This document shows, one piece after another, positions 1 to 7,943 of a stretch of 37,836 nucleotides of DNA. Source of the stretch: JBNJEA01 sp051745395. Lineage in GTDB: Bacteria > Desulfobacterota > Desulfobacteria > Desulfobacterales > Desulfosalsimonadaceae. A program made the translations under genes and the position numbers. The DNA lies in contig JBNJEA010000012.1 in assembly GCA_051745395.1 (NCBI GenBank), positions 1 to 37,836 of the forward strand, given 5' to 3'. Position 1 is the first letter of the stretch. The number at the start of each line of letters is the position of its first letter. The notes beneath the pieces were generated by a model that was not told the DNA's origin, searched no databases, and was given only the letters and a program-made list of their open reading frames with translations.

Positions 1-134
1 TCTCCACTTAAACTGTATCGCTACACTTTACGTGTTACTTCTCTTGCTTGCCCGGCCCGCTTTTCAAGCGCCACTATTTAGTTTTCAAAGATCAAAGGCA
101 TCATCTGTTGAAGATGATTTTTCCTCACGAATTA
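1..134 (-). other. rRNA operon leader, reaching the 5' end of 16S rRNA
   Basis: Read on the minus strand, this stretch has the layout of a pre-16S leader. After the likely transcription start comes a hairpin (ATCATCT / AGATGAT, about 98-117), then GATCTTTGAAAAC at about 81-93, which resembles the boxA/antitermination sequence before bacterial rRNA genes, then a CGCTT/AAGCG hairpin. It ends in TTTAAGTGGAGA at positions 12 to 1, matching the bases just before GTTTGATC at the start of 16S rRNA. The gene body therefore lies off the left edge; at most the first few mature nucleotides are inside. The match to rRNA leaders is from memory. Confidence 0.72.
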
Positions 135-140
135 CTTATA

Positions 141-168
141 ATTGTAATAAAAAAAACGGCTCAGTCAA
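141..168 (-). promoter_or_regulatory. Proximal rRNA promoter
   Basis: On the minus strand TTGACT (168-163) and TACAAT (146-141) are 16 bp apart, close to the sigma-70 consensus. The start would fall around 134, just before the leader hairpin. The location directly ahead of the 16S leader supports the call. Confidence 0.6.
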
Positions 169-231
169 GACATTTCCACAAAAAATTTCCCACCGTCATG
201 AACTGAATCCGTTTCGCCATGAGAAAAACAA

Positions 232-260
232 AAAATAACCGATCTGACACATACTGTCAA
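232..260 (-). promoter_or_regulatory. Distal rRNA promoter candidate
   Basis: On the minus strand TTGACA (260-255) and TATTTT (237-232) are 17 bp apart. It starts only 9 bp past the tyrS stop codon and lies upstream of the stronger promoter at 141-168, so the rRNA operon may have tandem promoters. Confidence 0.45.
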
Positions 261-268
261 CAGAAAAA

Positions 269-1555
269 TCACATCTCTACTTTAATTTTGTGATATTTCT
301 TTTTGCCGGCCCGCAGGGTGATTTCACCGTCATTAAGGTCTGCGGTCGATACAATGTAATCATTTGATTCCACACGGTTTCCGTTGATATACGCCCCGCC
401 CTGTTGGATCAACCGCCGGGCGGCACCGCCCGTTTCGGCCAACCCGACCTTCTGAAAAAGCTTAAAGGCGGCAATGCCGGCGGCCAGGTCCGATCCTTGC
501 AGCCGGGTCATGGGCACCGAGTCATCAGCACCGGTTTTTCCACGGGCAATCGTGCTCGACGGCAGGATGGTCTCCGGTACAATCCGGGTGCCGAACATCT
601 GTGCAGCGGACCGGTACGCCTTTTCCGCTTCGACCTGGCCGTGGGCCAAAGCCGTGGCTTCAAAGGCCAGCACCGCTTTGGCAGCGTTCAAATCCGCTCC
701 TTCCAATAGGTCGACCTTTACGATTTCCTCCATCGGCAAAAAGGTAAACAGCGACAGGAAGCGTTTCACATCCCTATCATCGGTATTGACCCAGAACTGG
801 TAGTACTCATAGGGAGATGTCCGCTCGCTGTCGAGCCAGATGGCGCCCTGGGCGGTTTTGCCCATCTTGGCACCGCTGCTGGTGGTTACCAGGGGGAAAG
901 TGATCCCGTAGGACTCGGTCTGGCGCATCCGGCGAATCAAGTCGATGCCGGCGACGATATTGCCCCACTGATCGCTGCCGCCCATCTGGAGCCGGCAGCC
1001 ATGTTCATCATAGAGCTTTAAAAAGTCATATGCCTGCAACAACATGTAATTGAACTCGATAAAATTTAATCCTTCATCGGACTCGAGCCGGACCCGGTAG
1101 CTTTCGGCCTTGATCATCCGGTTGACGGAAAAATACCGGCCGATGTCCCGCAAAAAATCAATATATTTGAGATCCACAAGCCAGTCCGCGTTGTTTAGAA
1201 GCTGCGCATTATCGCTGTCAAACTTGATAAAGCGCGAGAGCTGGGATTTAATCCCCCTGGCATTTTCCTCCACGTCGGTCAGGGTCAGCAACTGCCGCAT
1301 TTCGGTCTTGCCGCTCGGATCGCCGACCAGACCGGTACCGCCGCCGACTAAGGCAATGGGCCGATGGCCGGCGCGCTGCATGTGCGCCAGTGACATGATC
1401 GGCACCAGGCTGCCGACGTGCAGACTGGGTGCCGTAGGGTCGAAACCGATATAGCAACTAACCGGCGCATTGCGCTCCACATGTTCGCGCAACTGTTCCT
1501 CATGGGTGGTGGCCTCAATAAATCCGCGTTCCCGCAGGGTATCAATGACGTTCAT
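269..1555 (-). CDS. tyrS: Tyrosyl-tRNA synthetase
   Basis: This cytoplasmic class I aminoacyl-tRNA synthetase charges tRNA-Tyr with tyrosine using ATP. The 428-residue length is normal for the bacterial TyrRS form. The HIGH-type signature is HVG at residues 46-48 in the context GFDPTAPSLHVG, and the KMSKS-type loop is KMGKT at 230-234. GGSDQWGN at about 192-199 is a conserved tyrosine/adenylate pocket segment. The last 80 or so residues (ARRLIQQGGAYINGNRV onward) form an S4 RNA-binding domain. The gene follows rny by 14 bp on the same strand, so the two are probably cotranscribed. No terminator is visible between it and the rRNA promoters downstream. Confidence 0.97.
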   Translation of the reverse strand: MNVIDTLRERGFIEATTHEEQLREHVERNAPVSCYIGFDPTAPSLHVGSLVPIMSLAHMQRAGHRPIALVGGGTGLVGDPSGKTEMRQLLTLTDVEENARGIKSQLSRFIKFDSDNAQLLNNADWLVDLKYIDFLRDIGRYFSVNRMIKAESYRVRLESDEGLNFIEFNYMLLQAYDFLKLYDEHGCRLQMGGSDQWGNIVAGIDLIRRMRQTESYGITFPLVTTSSGAKMGKTAQGAIWLDSERTSPYEYYQFWVNTDDRDVKRFLSLFTFLPMEEIVKVDLLEGADLNAAKAVLAFEATALAHGQVEAEKAYRSAAQMFGTRIVPETILPSSTIARGKTGADDSVPMTRLQGSDLAAGIAAFKLFQKVGLAETGGAARRLIQQGGAYINGNRVESNDYIVSTADLNDGEITLRAGKKKYHKIKVEM

Positions 1556-1569
1556 CTTCTACTCGCAGC

Positions 1570-3132
1570 TTACTTGTTCGCATATTCAACCGCACGCGTC
1601 TCACGAATGACCGTGACCTTGATCTGACCGGGAAACGTCAGCGATTCCTCGATGTTTTTGACAATATCCTTGCTCAATATGGTGGCGTCCTCATCGTTGA
1701 TCTTCCCGCCTTCCACAATAACGCGAAGCTCCCGGCCCGCCTGGATGGCATATGCACTCGACACCCCATTGAATTCCTTGGCGATACCTTCCAGGTCTTC
1801 AAGGCGCTTGATGTAATTTTCAAGCAATTCTTTCCGGGCACCGGGACGGGCACCGGACAGACTGTCGGCGGCCTGGACGAGCAGATCATATACGGATTCG
1901 GGCTCGATGTCCTCATGGTGGGCGGCGATGGAATGGACGACCTTGTTAGATTCACCGTGCTTTTTGGCCAGCCGGGCCCCGATTTCCGCATGGGAGCCGT
2001 CGACTTCATGATCGATGGCCTTGCCGATATCGTGCAGCAGCCCCATTCGCTTGGCCAGCTTGACATTTAATCCGAGTTCGGCGGCCATGGCCCCGCACAA
2101 AAAGCCGACCTCCACCGAGTGCTGCAATACGTTCTGGGCATAACTGGTCCGGAACTTGAGCCGGCCGAGGTATTTGATCAGTTCACTGTTGATGCTGTGT
2201 ACCCCCAAATCGAATGCGGCCTGGTTGCCGGCCTCCTTGATGGTGGTCTCCACTTCCTGATCGACTTTTTTGACCACGTCCTCAATGCGCGCCGGATGGA
2301 TCCGGCCATCTTCAATTAAGCGAAGCAAAGACAGGCGGGCGACTTCCCGACGGACCGGATTAAACCCGGAAAGGATGACAGCCTCCGGTGTGTCATCAAT
2401 GATCAAGTCAATGCCGGTGGCGGCTTCCAGGGCCCGGATATTGCGGCCTTCCCGGCCGATAATCCGGCCTTTCATTTCATCGTCTGGCAATTGGACCACG
2501 GATACCGTGCGCTCGGCGACAAAGTCGCCCGCATACCGCTGGATGGCCGTGGCCATGATTTTCTTGGCTTCCTTGTCTGCGTTTTCCTTGGCTTCGGCCA
2601 CGATGCGCTTGACAGTTTTGGCACTGTCATGCCGGGCCTCGTTTTCCATGGACTGCATGAGCAGATCCTTGGCCTCTTCGGCCGTCATTCCGGAAATATT
2701 TTCAAGCCGCTGTTTTTGTTCATCGATCAGTTGTTGATATTTTTCTTCGCTTTTGGAAATTTCGGCGGCGCGCTGCTTGAGCTCCCGCTCGACACGATTG
2801 TTTTCCTTGGCCTGGAGTTCGATTTGTTCATGCTTTTTGTCCAGGCTTTCTTCCTTGGCGACCAGCCGTTTTTCCCGGTTTTTGAGTTCTTCCCTCGCCT
2901 CGGCGGTTTCGGCGTCAAAATCGCTTTTCATCTTAAACAGCCGGTCCTTGGCCTCCAACTGCGCTTCTTTGACCAAAGAATCCGCCTTGCGCTCCGCGGT
3001 ATCCACGATCATTTTGGCCTTTTCCTGAGCGTCAGTGACTTTCTGGCCCAAAATCCGGTCCCGCAAAAGCTGAGAGCCGACAAAGCCGATAACCCCGCCG
3101 ATGACGAGCATTAATATATATGTTCCGTTCAT
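1570..3132 (-). CDS. rny: Ribonuclease Y
   Basis: Ribonuclease Y is a membrane-anchored endoribonuclease that starts mRNA decay. The 520-residue protein has the family layout in order: one N-terminal membrane helix (about residues 4-23), a long charged coiled coil (about 30-180), a KH RNA-binding domain (KGRIIGREGRNIRALE, followed by TGIDLIIDDTPEAV), and an HD phosphohydrolase domain with HDIGKA, then AAHHEDI, which supply metal-binding residues. A Shine-Dalgarno GGGAG lies just before the ATG. Its upstream neighbour is the 6S RNA gene, and tyrS follows closely. Domain order and length agree fully with the family. Confidence 0.96.
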   Translation of the reverse strand: MNGTYILMLVIGGVIGFVGSQLLRDRILGQKVTDAQEKAKMIVDTAERKADSLVKEAQLEAKDRLFKMKSDFDAETAEAREELKNREKRLVAKEESLDKKHEQIELQAKENNRVERELKQRAAEISKSEEKYQQLIDEQKQRLENISGMTAEEAKDLLMQSMENEARHDSAKTVKRIVAEAKENADKEAKKIMATAIQRYAGDFVAERTVSVVQLPDDEMKGRIIGREGRNIRALEAATGIDLIIDDTPEAVILSGFNPVRREVARLSLLRLIEDGRIHPARIEDVVKKVDQEVETTIKEAGNQAAFDLGVHSINSELIKYLGRLKFRTSYAQNVLQHSVEVGFLCGAMAAELGLNVKLAKRMGLLHDIGKAIDHEVDGSHAEIGARLAKKHGESNKVVHSIAAHHEDIEPESVYDLLVQAADSLSGARPGARKELLENYIKRLEDLEGIAKEFNGVSSAYAIQAGRELRVIVEGGKINDEDATILSKDIVKNIEESLTFPGQIKVTVIRETRAVEYANK

Positions 3133-3382
3133 CTTTCCAACTCCCTGAATATGTGTAATCGGCGTTTATCGCCGGTCTGGTAATGCCTGCGCGCAAACCG
3201 CGCCTTGCGTTATTCGTTTGGATGTATCACAAAAATCATGGATGTCTAAATCATTTTATTTTTATGAAAAAATAACAGAGGCAAATCAAGAGGAAGGCTG
3301 AAATGAAATGATTGCTCGGAATCCTCCCCGCACTCGGCAGAAACCGCCGGCCGGCGAACAAAAATGATTTCGGGAAGGATAA
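3133..3382. other. Spacer between 6S RNA and rny
   Basis: No gene is visible here. The minus strand presumably holds the rny promoter and 5' UTR; a weak candidate is TTGATT with an AT-rich block (TAAAAATAAAAT) near 3248-3275. A GCCGGCCGGC palindrome lies at about 3346-3356. No clear rho-independent terminator for the 6S RNA is seen. Confidence 0.5.
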
Positions 3383-3556
3383 GACCCCGCCACGCCGTGT
3401 TGAAAGAGCCTTGATCCGGCTCTTATAGGTGGGCGCCTTATAGCTTCTTCAGGCTTTTCCGTACGCGCGGAACTTGCACACCAAAACCAGTGAAGGCTCC
3501 CTATTTTGTAGGTGTTGGGTCAAGGGGTTCCGTTCAATCACGCGCATGGCAGGGTG
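3383..3556 (-). ncRNA. ssrS: 6S RNA
   Basis: 6S RNA binds sigma-70 RNA polymerase by mimicking an open promoter. The candidate is about 174 nt, close to the usual 180. Its ends pair over about 16 bp: CCCTGCCATGCGCGTG (3554-3539) with CACGGCGTGGCGGGG (3399-3385), with one bulged base. The 3' strand of the central bubble holds a small hairpin, AAGAGCC/GGCTCTT (3404-3410 with 3418-3424), as in the E. coli RNA. The apical arm ends in TTCCG/CGGAA. Landmarks GGAGCC, TGGTTTTGGTGTGCA and CACCT occur in the E. coli order. The gene lies directly downstream of zapA, the classic ssrS location. Exact ends are estimates. Confidence 0.85.
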
Positions 3557-3628
3557 CTTATTTTGTAAAACCGCTAAAAACAGAATTCATTGAAGCAGCG
3601 AGTCTCAACATTACACTCTTCATCTTTC

Positions 3629-3928
3629 CTACCGGGCCGTATCGGCTTCCACCTTCTGTTCCAGATGAGCCGCCCGGCTTGATACGGCCTTCATAAATTC
3701 CGAATGGTCAAGCGTCAGCTCATAATGTCGGGTCGCGATCTTCAATGTTGCCAAAACCATTATTGCAAGTTTGTTGGTTTTCCGTTCATGTTCCGGAAAA
3801 CGCGATTCCACCTGGCGGACCTCTTCGCTGACATATTCAGCGATCTCTCTTGGATCGACCTGACTGCCAGTTTCTGCTTTGAACCGGAATTGTTCACCGA
3901 GCAACTCAATTGTGACGACGTTTTCCAA
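3629..3928 (-). CDS. zapA: Cell division protein ZapA
   Basis: ZapA is a small cytoplasmic protein that cross-links FtsZ filaments at the division septum. This 99-residue protein begins ENVVTIELLGEQFRFKA, as ZapA proteins do (a short beta segment followed by helices), then DPREIAEYVSEEV and KLAIMVLATLKIATRHYEL, and ends in a helical coiled coil. The start shown is a TTG with no clear Shine-Dalgarno; an ATT one codon earlier is the only upstream option before an in-frame stop. It follows a ZapB-like gene by 35 bp and precedes 6S RNA. Confidence 0.9.
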   Translation of the reverse strand: MENVVTIELLGEQFRFKAETGSQVDPREIAEYVSEEVRQVESRFPEHERKTNKLAIMVLATLKIATRHYELTLDHSEFMKAVSSRAAHLEQKVEADTAR

Positions 3929-3963
3929 AATCTACAGACCGATAAATGGTTTGGATTCAAAAC

Positions 3964-4215
3964 TTATTGATTTTCCCGGCTCGCCGATGAGTCATTGAGC
4001 TTGGCCAAAAGGTTATCAATTTTGGACCGTATTAACGCTTTTTGTTCTGAATATTGGTTTTCTGCTGCAACTTTTTCTTCCAGTTCCGATTCCAGCTCTT
4101 TTACGCGCTGCCGGAGTTCGGAATTGGTGTCTTCAAGGGATTTACATTGATCAATCAAACTTGCAATTTTTGTTTCCAGCCGATCGAATTGGCGCATCAC
4201 TTCATCAGTTTCCAC
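3964..4215 (-). CDS. zapB: ZapB-like coiled-coil division protein
   Basis: An 83-residue, almost entirely helical protein of heptad-rich sequence (MRQFDRLETKIASLIDQC, then SELRQRVKELESELEEK). It resembles ZapB, the coiled-coil partner that links ZapA to the division ring, and it sits directly upstream of zapA. I chose the GTG at 4215-4213 because AGAGGTG lies five bases upstream. An open frame extends 16 codons farther but lacks a good ribosome site. Coiled-coil sequence alone is weak evidence of family, so the assignment leans on the neighbour. Confidence 0.7.
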   Translation of the reverse strand: METDEVMRQFDRLETKIASLIDQCKSLEDTNSELRQRVKELESELEEKVAAENQYSEQKALIRSKIDNLLAKLNDSSASRENQ

Positions 4216-4259
4216 TGCGTCACCTCTTTTTTCGTATATAAGATTGACCACGCTGAAAG

Positions 4260-5006
4260 TCAAGATTTTTCATCGGAGGAAATAATCGCCGCCACCGTTT
4301 CCAAATCCGCCGGTGTATTAATACCGAGCATCTCCGTATTGTCAGAGCAGGTAAACATGCCGATCCGGGTGTTGTTTTGGGCTGCAATTCCCACAATATC
4401 GGTGAGATACATTTCGTTCTGTGCGTTATCCGAATTGATTTGCGACAGGGCGTTTTCGAGCAGATTGCGATTGACGCAGTAAATTCCGGTGTTGATATGA
4501 CAAATCCGCTTTTCATCGCTGTTCGCGTCCGATTCTTCAACAATCCGGCGAACATGGCCGTTTTCCGTAATCAAACGCCCGTAGCCTTTCGGGTTTTGCA
4601 TATAAGCAGCCAGTACGGTAATATCGTGGCCGCTGTTGCAGTGGGCTTCTATAAAGGCATTCAGGGTATCTGCCTGGATCAAGGGGACATCGCCACACAA
4701 AATGACCACCTGTTTAATATGATCGGAGAGCACCGGCAGGGCGGATAAAACGGCATGTCCGGTTCCGAGCTGATTTTCCTGCCAAGCGAAGCGTACCCGG
4801 CTGTCCCGGGCGGAGACAACGGATCGCACCGCTTCACCCTGGGTACCCACCACGACAATGATTTCACTGCCGGCAATGCGGGTGGCCGCATCAACTACAT
4901 ATAAAATCATCGGTTGACCGGCCACTTCATGAATGACCTTGGCCTGATCCGAATTCATGCGGGTGCCTTTGCCGGCGGCCAAAATAATGACGGCAAGATT
5001 TTCCAT
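4260..5006 (-). CDS. glmU: Stand-alone GlmU-type uridylyltransferase
   Basis: The 248-residue protein matches the N-terminal half of GlmU, which makes UDP-N-acetylglucosamine from UTP and GlcNAc-1-phosphate. Visible motifs are LAAGKGTRM (nucleotide loop), AKVIHEVAGQPM, the LGTGHA uridine-binding segment, CGDVPLI (metal Asp), KGYGRL, and QNEMYLTDI near the end. The C-terminal hexapeptide-repeat acetyltransferase domain of full GlmU (about 450 residues) is absent, and no remnant of it follows in any frame. The start MENLAVI is preceded by GGGAG at good spacing; a longer frame beginning at 5048 would start inside the atp terminator. A zapB-like gene and zapA follow. It could also act on another sugar phosphate. 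Confidence 0.85.
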   Translation of the reverse strand: MENLAVIILAAGKGTRMNSDQAKVIHEVAGQPMILYVVDAATRIAGSEIIVVVGTQGEAVRSVVSARDSRVRFAWQENQLGTGHAVLSALPVLSDHIKQVVILCGDVPLIQADTLNAFIEAHCNSGHDITVLAAYMQNPKGYGRLITENGHVRRIVEESDANSDEKRICHINTGIYCVNRNLLENALSQINSDNAQNEMYLTDIVGIAAQNNTRIGMFTCSDNTEMLGINTPADLETVAAIISSDEKS

Positions 5007-5030
5007 ATTCAACTCCCGGGCCGACCAAAT

Positions 5031-5066
5031 AAAAAGGGCAAATCTCAAACGATTTGCCCTTTTTTA
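5031..5066 (-). terminator. Terminator of the ATP synthase operon
   Basis: GGGCAAATC (5036-5044) pairs perfectly with GATTTGCCC (5051-5059) around a six-base loop, and flanking A/T runs extend the stem. On the minus strand the stem is followed by a run of Ts. It lies 49 bp past the atpC stop. The A and T runs on both sides could let it work in both directions. Confidence 0.88.
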
Positions 5067-5114
5067 AGTAAATGTGAACCGTCACCGTGGAAACAAAACG
5101 GATGAAATCAGGAT

Positions 5115-5525
5115 TTATGCGCTTTTGGATTCCACGATCTTCATGCGGGCCATCGCCCGATTCAACGCGGCGGCGGCACGTGCGGTATCAATATCTTGCT
5201 GCTCGTTTAACCGTTGCTGGGCCCGTTCATAAGCGGCCCTGGCCCGCTCGTAGTCAATCTGATCACCGAGCTCGGCCGATTCCGCAAGGATGGTCACCCG
5301 GTCGGGCAATGCCTCTGCAAAGCCGCCGCTGACAAACACCATCGCTTCATTGCCGCCGGCGTTTCGATATCGCACTTTCCCGATATCGAGCGAGGTTAGA
5401 AAGGGTGTATGACCGGACAGGACGCCGAATTCGCCGAGCGTTCCCGGTGCCATCACAATCTGGGCATCCTCGCTTACCACGTACTTTTCCGGAGTTACCA
5501 CTTCAAGTTTAATATTGTCAGCCAT
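5115..5525 (-). CDS. atpC: ATP synthase epsilon subunit
   Basis: The epsilon subunit sits on the central stalk of F1 and can inhibit ATP hydrolysis. The 136-residue protein has the N-terminal beta-sandwich (LEVVTPEKYVVSEDAQIVMAP, GEFGVLSGHTPFLTSL) and the two-helix C-terminal hairpin rich in Ala, Arg and Glu. It is the last gene of the operon, 19 bp after atpD, and is followed by the terminator at 5031-5066. AGGAAA precedes the ATG. Confidence 0.96.
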   Translation of the reverse strand: MADNIKLEVVTPEKYVVSEDAQIVMAPGTLGEFGVLSGHTPFLTSLDIGKVRYRNAGGNEAMVFVSGGFAEALPDRVTILAESAELGDQIDYERARAAYERAQQRLNEQQDIDTARAAAALNRAMARMKIVESKSA

Positions 5526-5544
5526 GTGCTATTTCCTCGTGATG

Positions 5545-6957
5545 TTATGCAGCCATCTTCTTGGCTTTTTCCCGGGCCTCTTCAATTGTGCCGACCAGAT
5601 AGAAAGCCTGTTCCGGCAGATCGTCATGCTCGCCTGCACAGATTTCCTTAAAAGCCCGGATGGTATCATCGATTTTGACAAAGGCGCCCTTCAATCCGGT
5701 AAAGGTTTCCGCCACATGGAACGGCTGGGACAGAAAACGCTGGATTTTGCGGGCACGGGCAACTGTGACCTTGTCTTCTTCGGAGAGTTCTTCCATGCCG
5801 AGAATGGCAATAATGTCCTGGAGGTCTTTATAGCGCTGCAGAACCGTTTGGACCTCGCGGGCGACCCCGTAGTGTTCCTCGCCGATAAAGTTGGCGTCCA
5901 GAATCCGGGAAGTGGAGTCCAGCGGGTCGACGGCGGGATAAATGCCAAGCTCTGCGATCTGACGGGAAAGCACAACGGTTCCGTCCAAGTGGGCAAATGT
6001 CGTTGCCGGCGCGGGGTCGGTCAAGTCGTCGGCCGGGACGTAGACGCACTGGACAGCCGTAATCGAGCCCTTGTCGGTGGATGTAATGCGTTCCTGCAGG
6101 TCACCGAGCTCAACAGCAAGCGTCGGCTGATAACCGACAGCAGACGGCATACGACCGAGCAGCGAGGACACTTCCTGGCCCGCCTGGGTAAACCGGAAAA
6201 TGTTGTCAATGAACAAAAGCACGTCCTGACCTTCTTCATCCCGGAAATACTCGGCCGCGGTCAAAGCGGTCAAAGCCACGCGGGCGCGGGCGCCCGGCGG
6301 TTCGGTCATCTGGCCGTAGACCAGGGCGGCTTTCGGCAAAACGCCCGAATCCTTCATTTCGTGATACAGGTCGTTTCCTTCGCGGGTCCGCTCCCCGACT
6401 CCGGCGAAAACGGAAATACCGCCGTGATGCATGGCAATGTTGTTAATCATTTCCATCATGATAACCGTTTTGCCGACACCGGCGCCACCAAACAGCCCCA
6501 TTTTCCCACCGCGGGGAAAGGGAACCAGCAGGTCGATGACCTTAACGCCGGTTTCCAGGACCTGAACCGATACGTCCTGCGCTGTCAAATCGGGGGCGGG
6601 TTTATGGATGGGAGACATTTTGTCCTGGCCCACCTCGCCCAAACCATCGACCGGACGGCCCACGACGTTGATGACCCGACCCAAGGCCGGCTCTCCGACC
6701 GGGACCATAATGGGATTGCCGGTGTCTTTGACCTGCTGGCCGCGAACCAGACCGTCGGTGACGTCCATTGCGATGGCGCGTACCACGTTGTCTCCGAGAT
6801 GCTGGGCCACTTCCACTACCAGATTGTCTTCTTGATCATTGATCGACGGGTTGGAGATGAGAAGTGCCGTCATGATTTCCGGCAGCTTGCCCTGTTCAAA
6901 CTCCACGTCAACAACAGGCCCCAGGACCTGCGTAATCTTGCCAATGTTTTCTGCCAT
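5545..6957 (-). CDS. atpD: ATP synthase beta subunit
   Basis: The catalytic subunit of F1, at 470 residues the usual length. The P-loop GGAGVGKT lies at 157-164, and GVGERTREG supplies the catalytic glutamate at about residue 189. The later ALTALTAAEYFRDE and LLFIDNIFRFTQAG (Walker B) segments are intact. A strong AGGAGG precedes the ATG. The gene lies between atpG (40 bp upstream) and atpC. Confidence 0.98.
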   Translation of the reverse strand: MAENIGKITQVLGPVVDVEFEQGKLPEIMTALLISNPSINDQEDNLVVEVAQHLGDNVVRAIAMDVTDGLVRGQQVKDTGNPIMVPVGEPALGRVINVVGRPVDGLGEVGQDKMSPIHKPAPDLTAQDVSVQVLETGVKVIDLLVPFPRGGKMGLFGGAGVGKTVIMMEMINNIAMHHGGISVFAGVGERTREGNDLYHEMKDSGVLPKAALVYGQMTEPPGARARVALTALTAAEYFRDEEGQDVLLFIDNIFRFTQAGQEVSSLLGRMPSAVGYQPTLAVELGDLQERITSTDKGSITAVQCVYVPADDLTDPAPATTFAHLDGTVVLSRQIAELGIYPAVDPLDSTSRILDANFIGEEHYGVAREVQTVLQRYKDLQDIIAILGMEELSEEDKVTVARARKIQRFLSQPFHVAETFTGLKGAFVKIDDTIRAFKEICAGEHDDLPEQAFYLVGTIEEAREKAKKMAA

Positions 6958-6997
6958 GGGTTGTCCTCCTATAGAAACACAGAATTGATCGTTGAAA

Positions 6998-7891
6998 TTA
7001 TCCCTTAAGGGCCTCAGCGCCGCCGACGATGTCCATCAGCTCCGTTGTAATTGCCTGCTGCCGCGCCTTGTTAAAGGTCAGCGTCAGGTTGTCGATCATA
7101 TCGTCACAAGCCTTGGTGGCATTATCCATAGCCCGCATGCGGGAGGCATGTTCAGAGGTCGATGTCTCGAGCAAGGCGTTGTAGAGCTGGATATAGATAT
7201 TTTTCGGAAGCATGGTATTGAGCAGATCGTCGGCCGACGGCTCGCAGATATGTTCGGCCATGTAGGTGTCATCTTCGGCTTGCCCGGCTTCCTCTGTTGC
7301 TGCAAGAGCGGGAATGGGCAGCAACTGCTTGATCGTCGGCGGCTGGTTGGCCATGCCCAGAAACTGGGCATACACCATGTGGACCTCGTCATAATCGCCG
7401 TTTAAAAACCCGTCGATCAATTTCTGACCGGCCGTGGAGGCGACGTTGAACCCGAATTTCGCACCGACAACGCCCAGATATTCATCGATGATTGGATACT
7501 TTTCCCGGCGGGCCCAATCCCTGCCCTTTTTGCCAAAGTTGGTGACCGAAACCTGACAGCCCTGACCGGATTTTTCAACCGCAAAATCTTCGGCTTTTTC
7601 AACCAGGTTGGTGTTAAATCCACCGCATAACCCCCGGTCCGAGGTCAACAAAACAACATGGACATTTTCAACCGTTTCCCGGGGGACCAGCAGAGGGCTG
7701 ACATCCTCGCCGGCCTTGTCAGCGATGTTGCCAAGCACTTCGGAAAATTTCTCCGCATACGGCCGAAACCCCTCCATAGCGCTTTGGGCACCGCGAAGTT
7801 TCGATGCGGCGACCATGTTCATGGCCCGGGTAATCTGCTTGGTCTTTTTAACACCAGCGATCTTGGATTTGATTTCTTTTAAAGATGCCAT
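6998..7891 (-). CDS. atpG: ATP synthase gamma subunit
   Basis: The rotating central shaft of F1. The 297-residue protein has the characteristic ends: an N-terminal helix ASLKEIKSKIAGVKKTKQIT, then ITRAMNMVAASKL, and a C-terminal helix with ASRMRAMDNATKACDDMI and NKARQQAITTELMDIVGG. The middle Rossmann-like region contains LLTSDRGLCGGFN. It lies between atpA and atpD in the standard order. Confidence 0.97.
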   Translation of the reverse strand: MASLKEIKSKIAGVKKTKQITRAMNMVAASKLRGAQSAMEGFRPYAEKFSEVLGNIADKAGEDVSPLLVPRETVENVHVVLLTSDRGLCGGFNTNLVEKAEDFAVEKSGQGCQVSVTNFGKKGRDWARREKYPIIDEYLGVVGAKFGFNVASTAGQKLIDGFLNGDYDEVHMVYAQFLGMANQPPTIKQLLPIPALAATEEAGQAEDDTYMAEHICEPSADDLLNTMLPKNIYIQLYNALLETSTSEHASRMRAMDNATKACDDMIDNLTLTFNKARQQAITTELMDIVGGAEALKG

Positions 7892-7943
7892 ATATCAACT
7901 CGCTTTTGTACGCTGTTACTGAAATTGGTGTTAAACGGCCCGA

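Noticed and set aside
32..238. Small plus-strand open frame at the left edge
   Set aside because: It lies across the rRNA promoters and leader on the other strand and has no ribosome site.
4260..5006. Frameshifted full-length GlmU
   Set aside because: No hexapeptide-repeat sequence occurs in any frame downstream; the next 250 bp encode the ZapB-like protein.
5515..7008. Long plus-strand open frame of 497 codons
   Set aside because: It is wholly antisense to atpD and the ends of its neighbours; the minus-strand protein has every ATP synthase beta motif, and the plus frame has none and no ribosome site.
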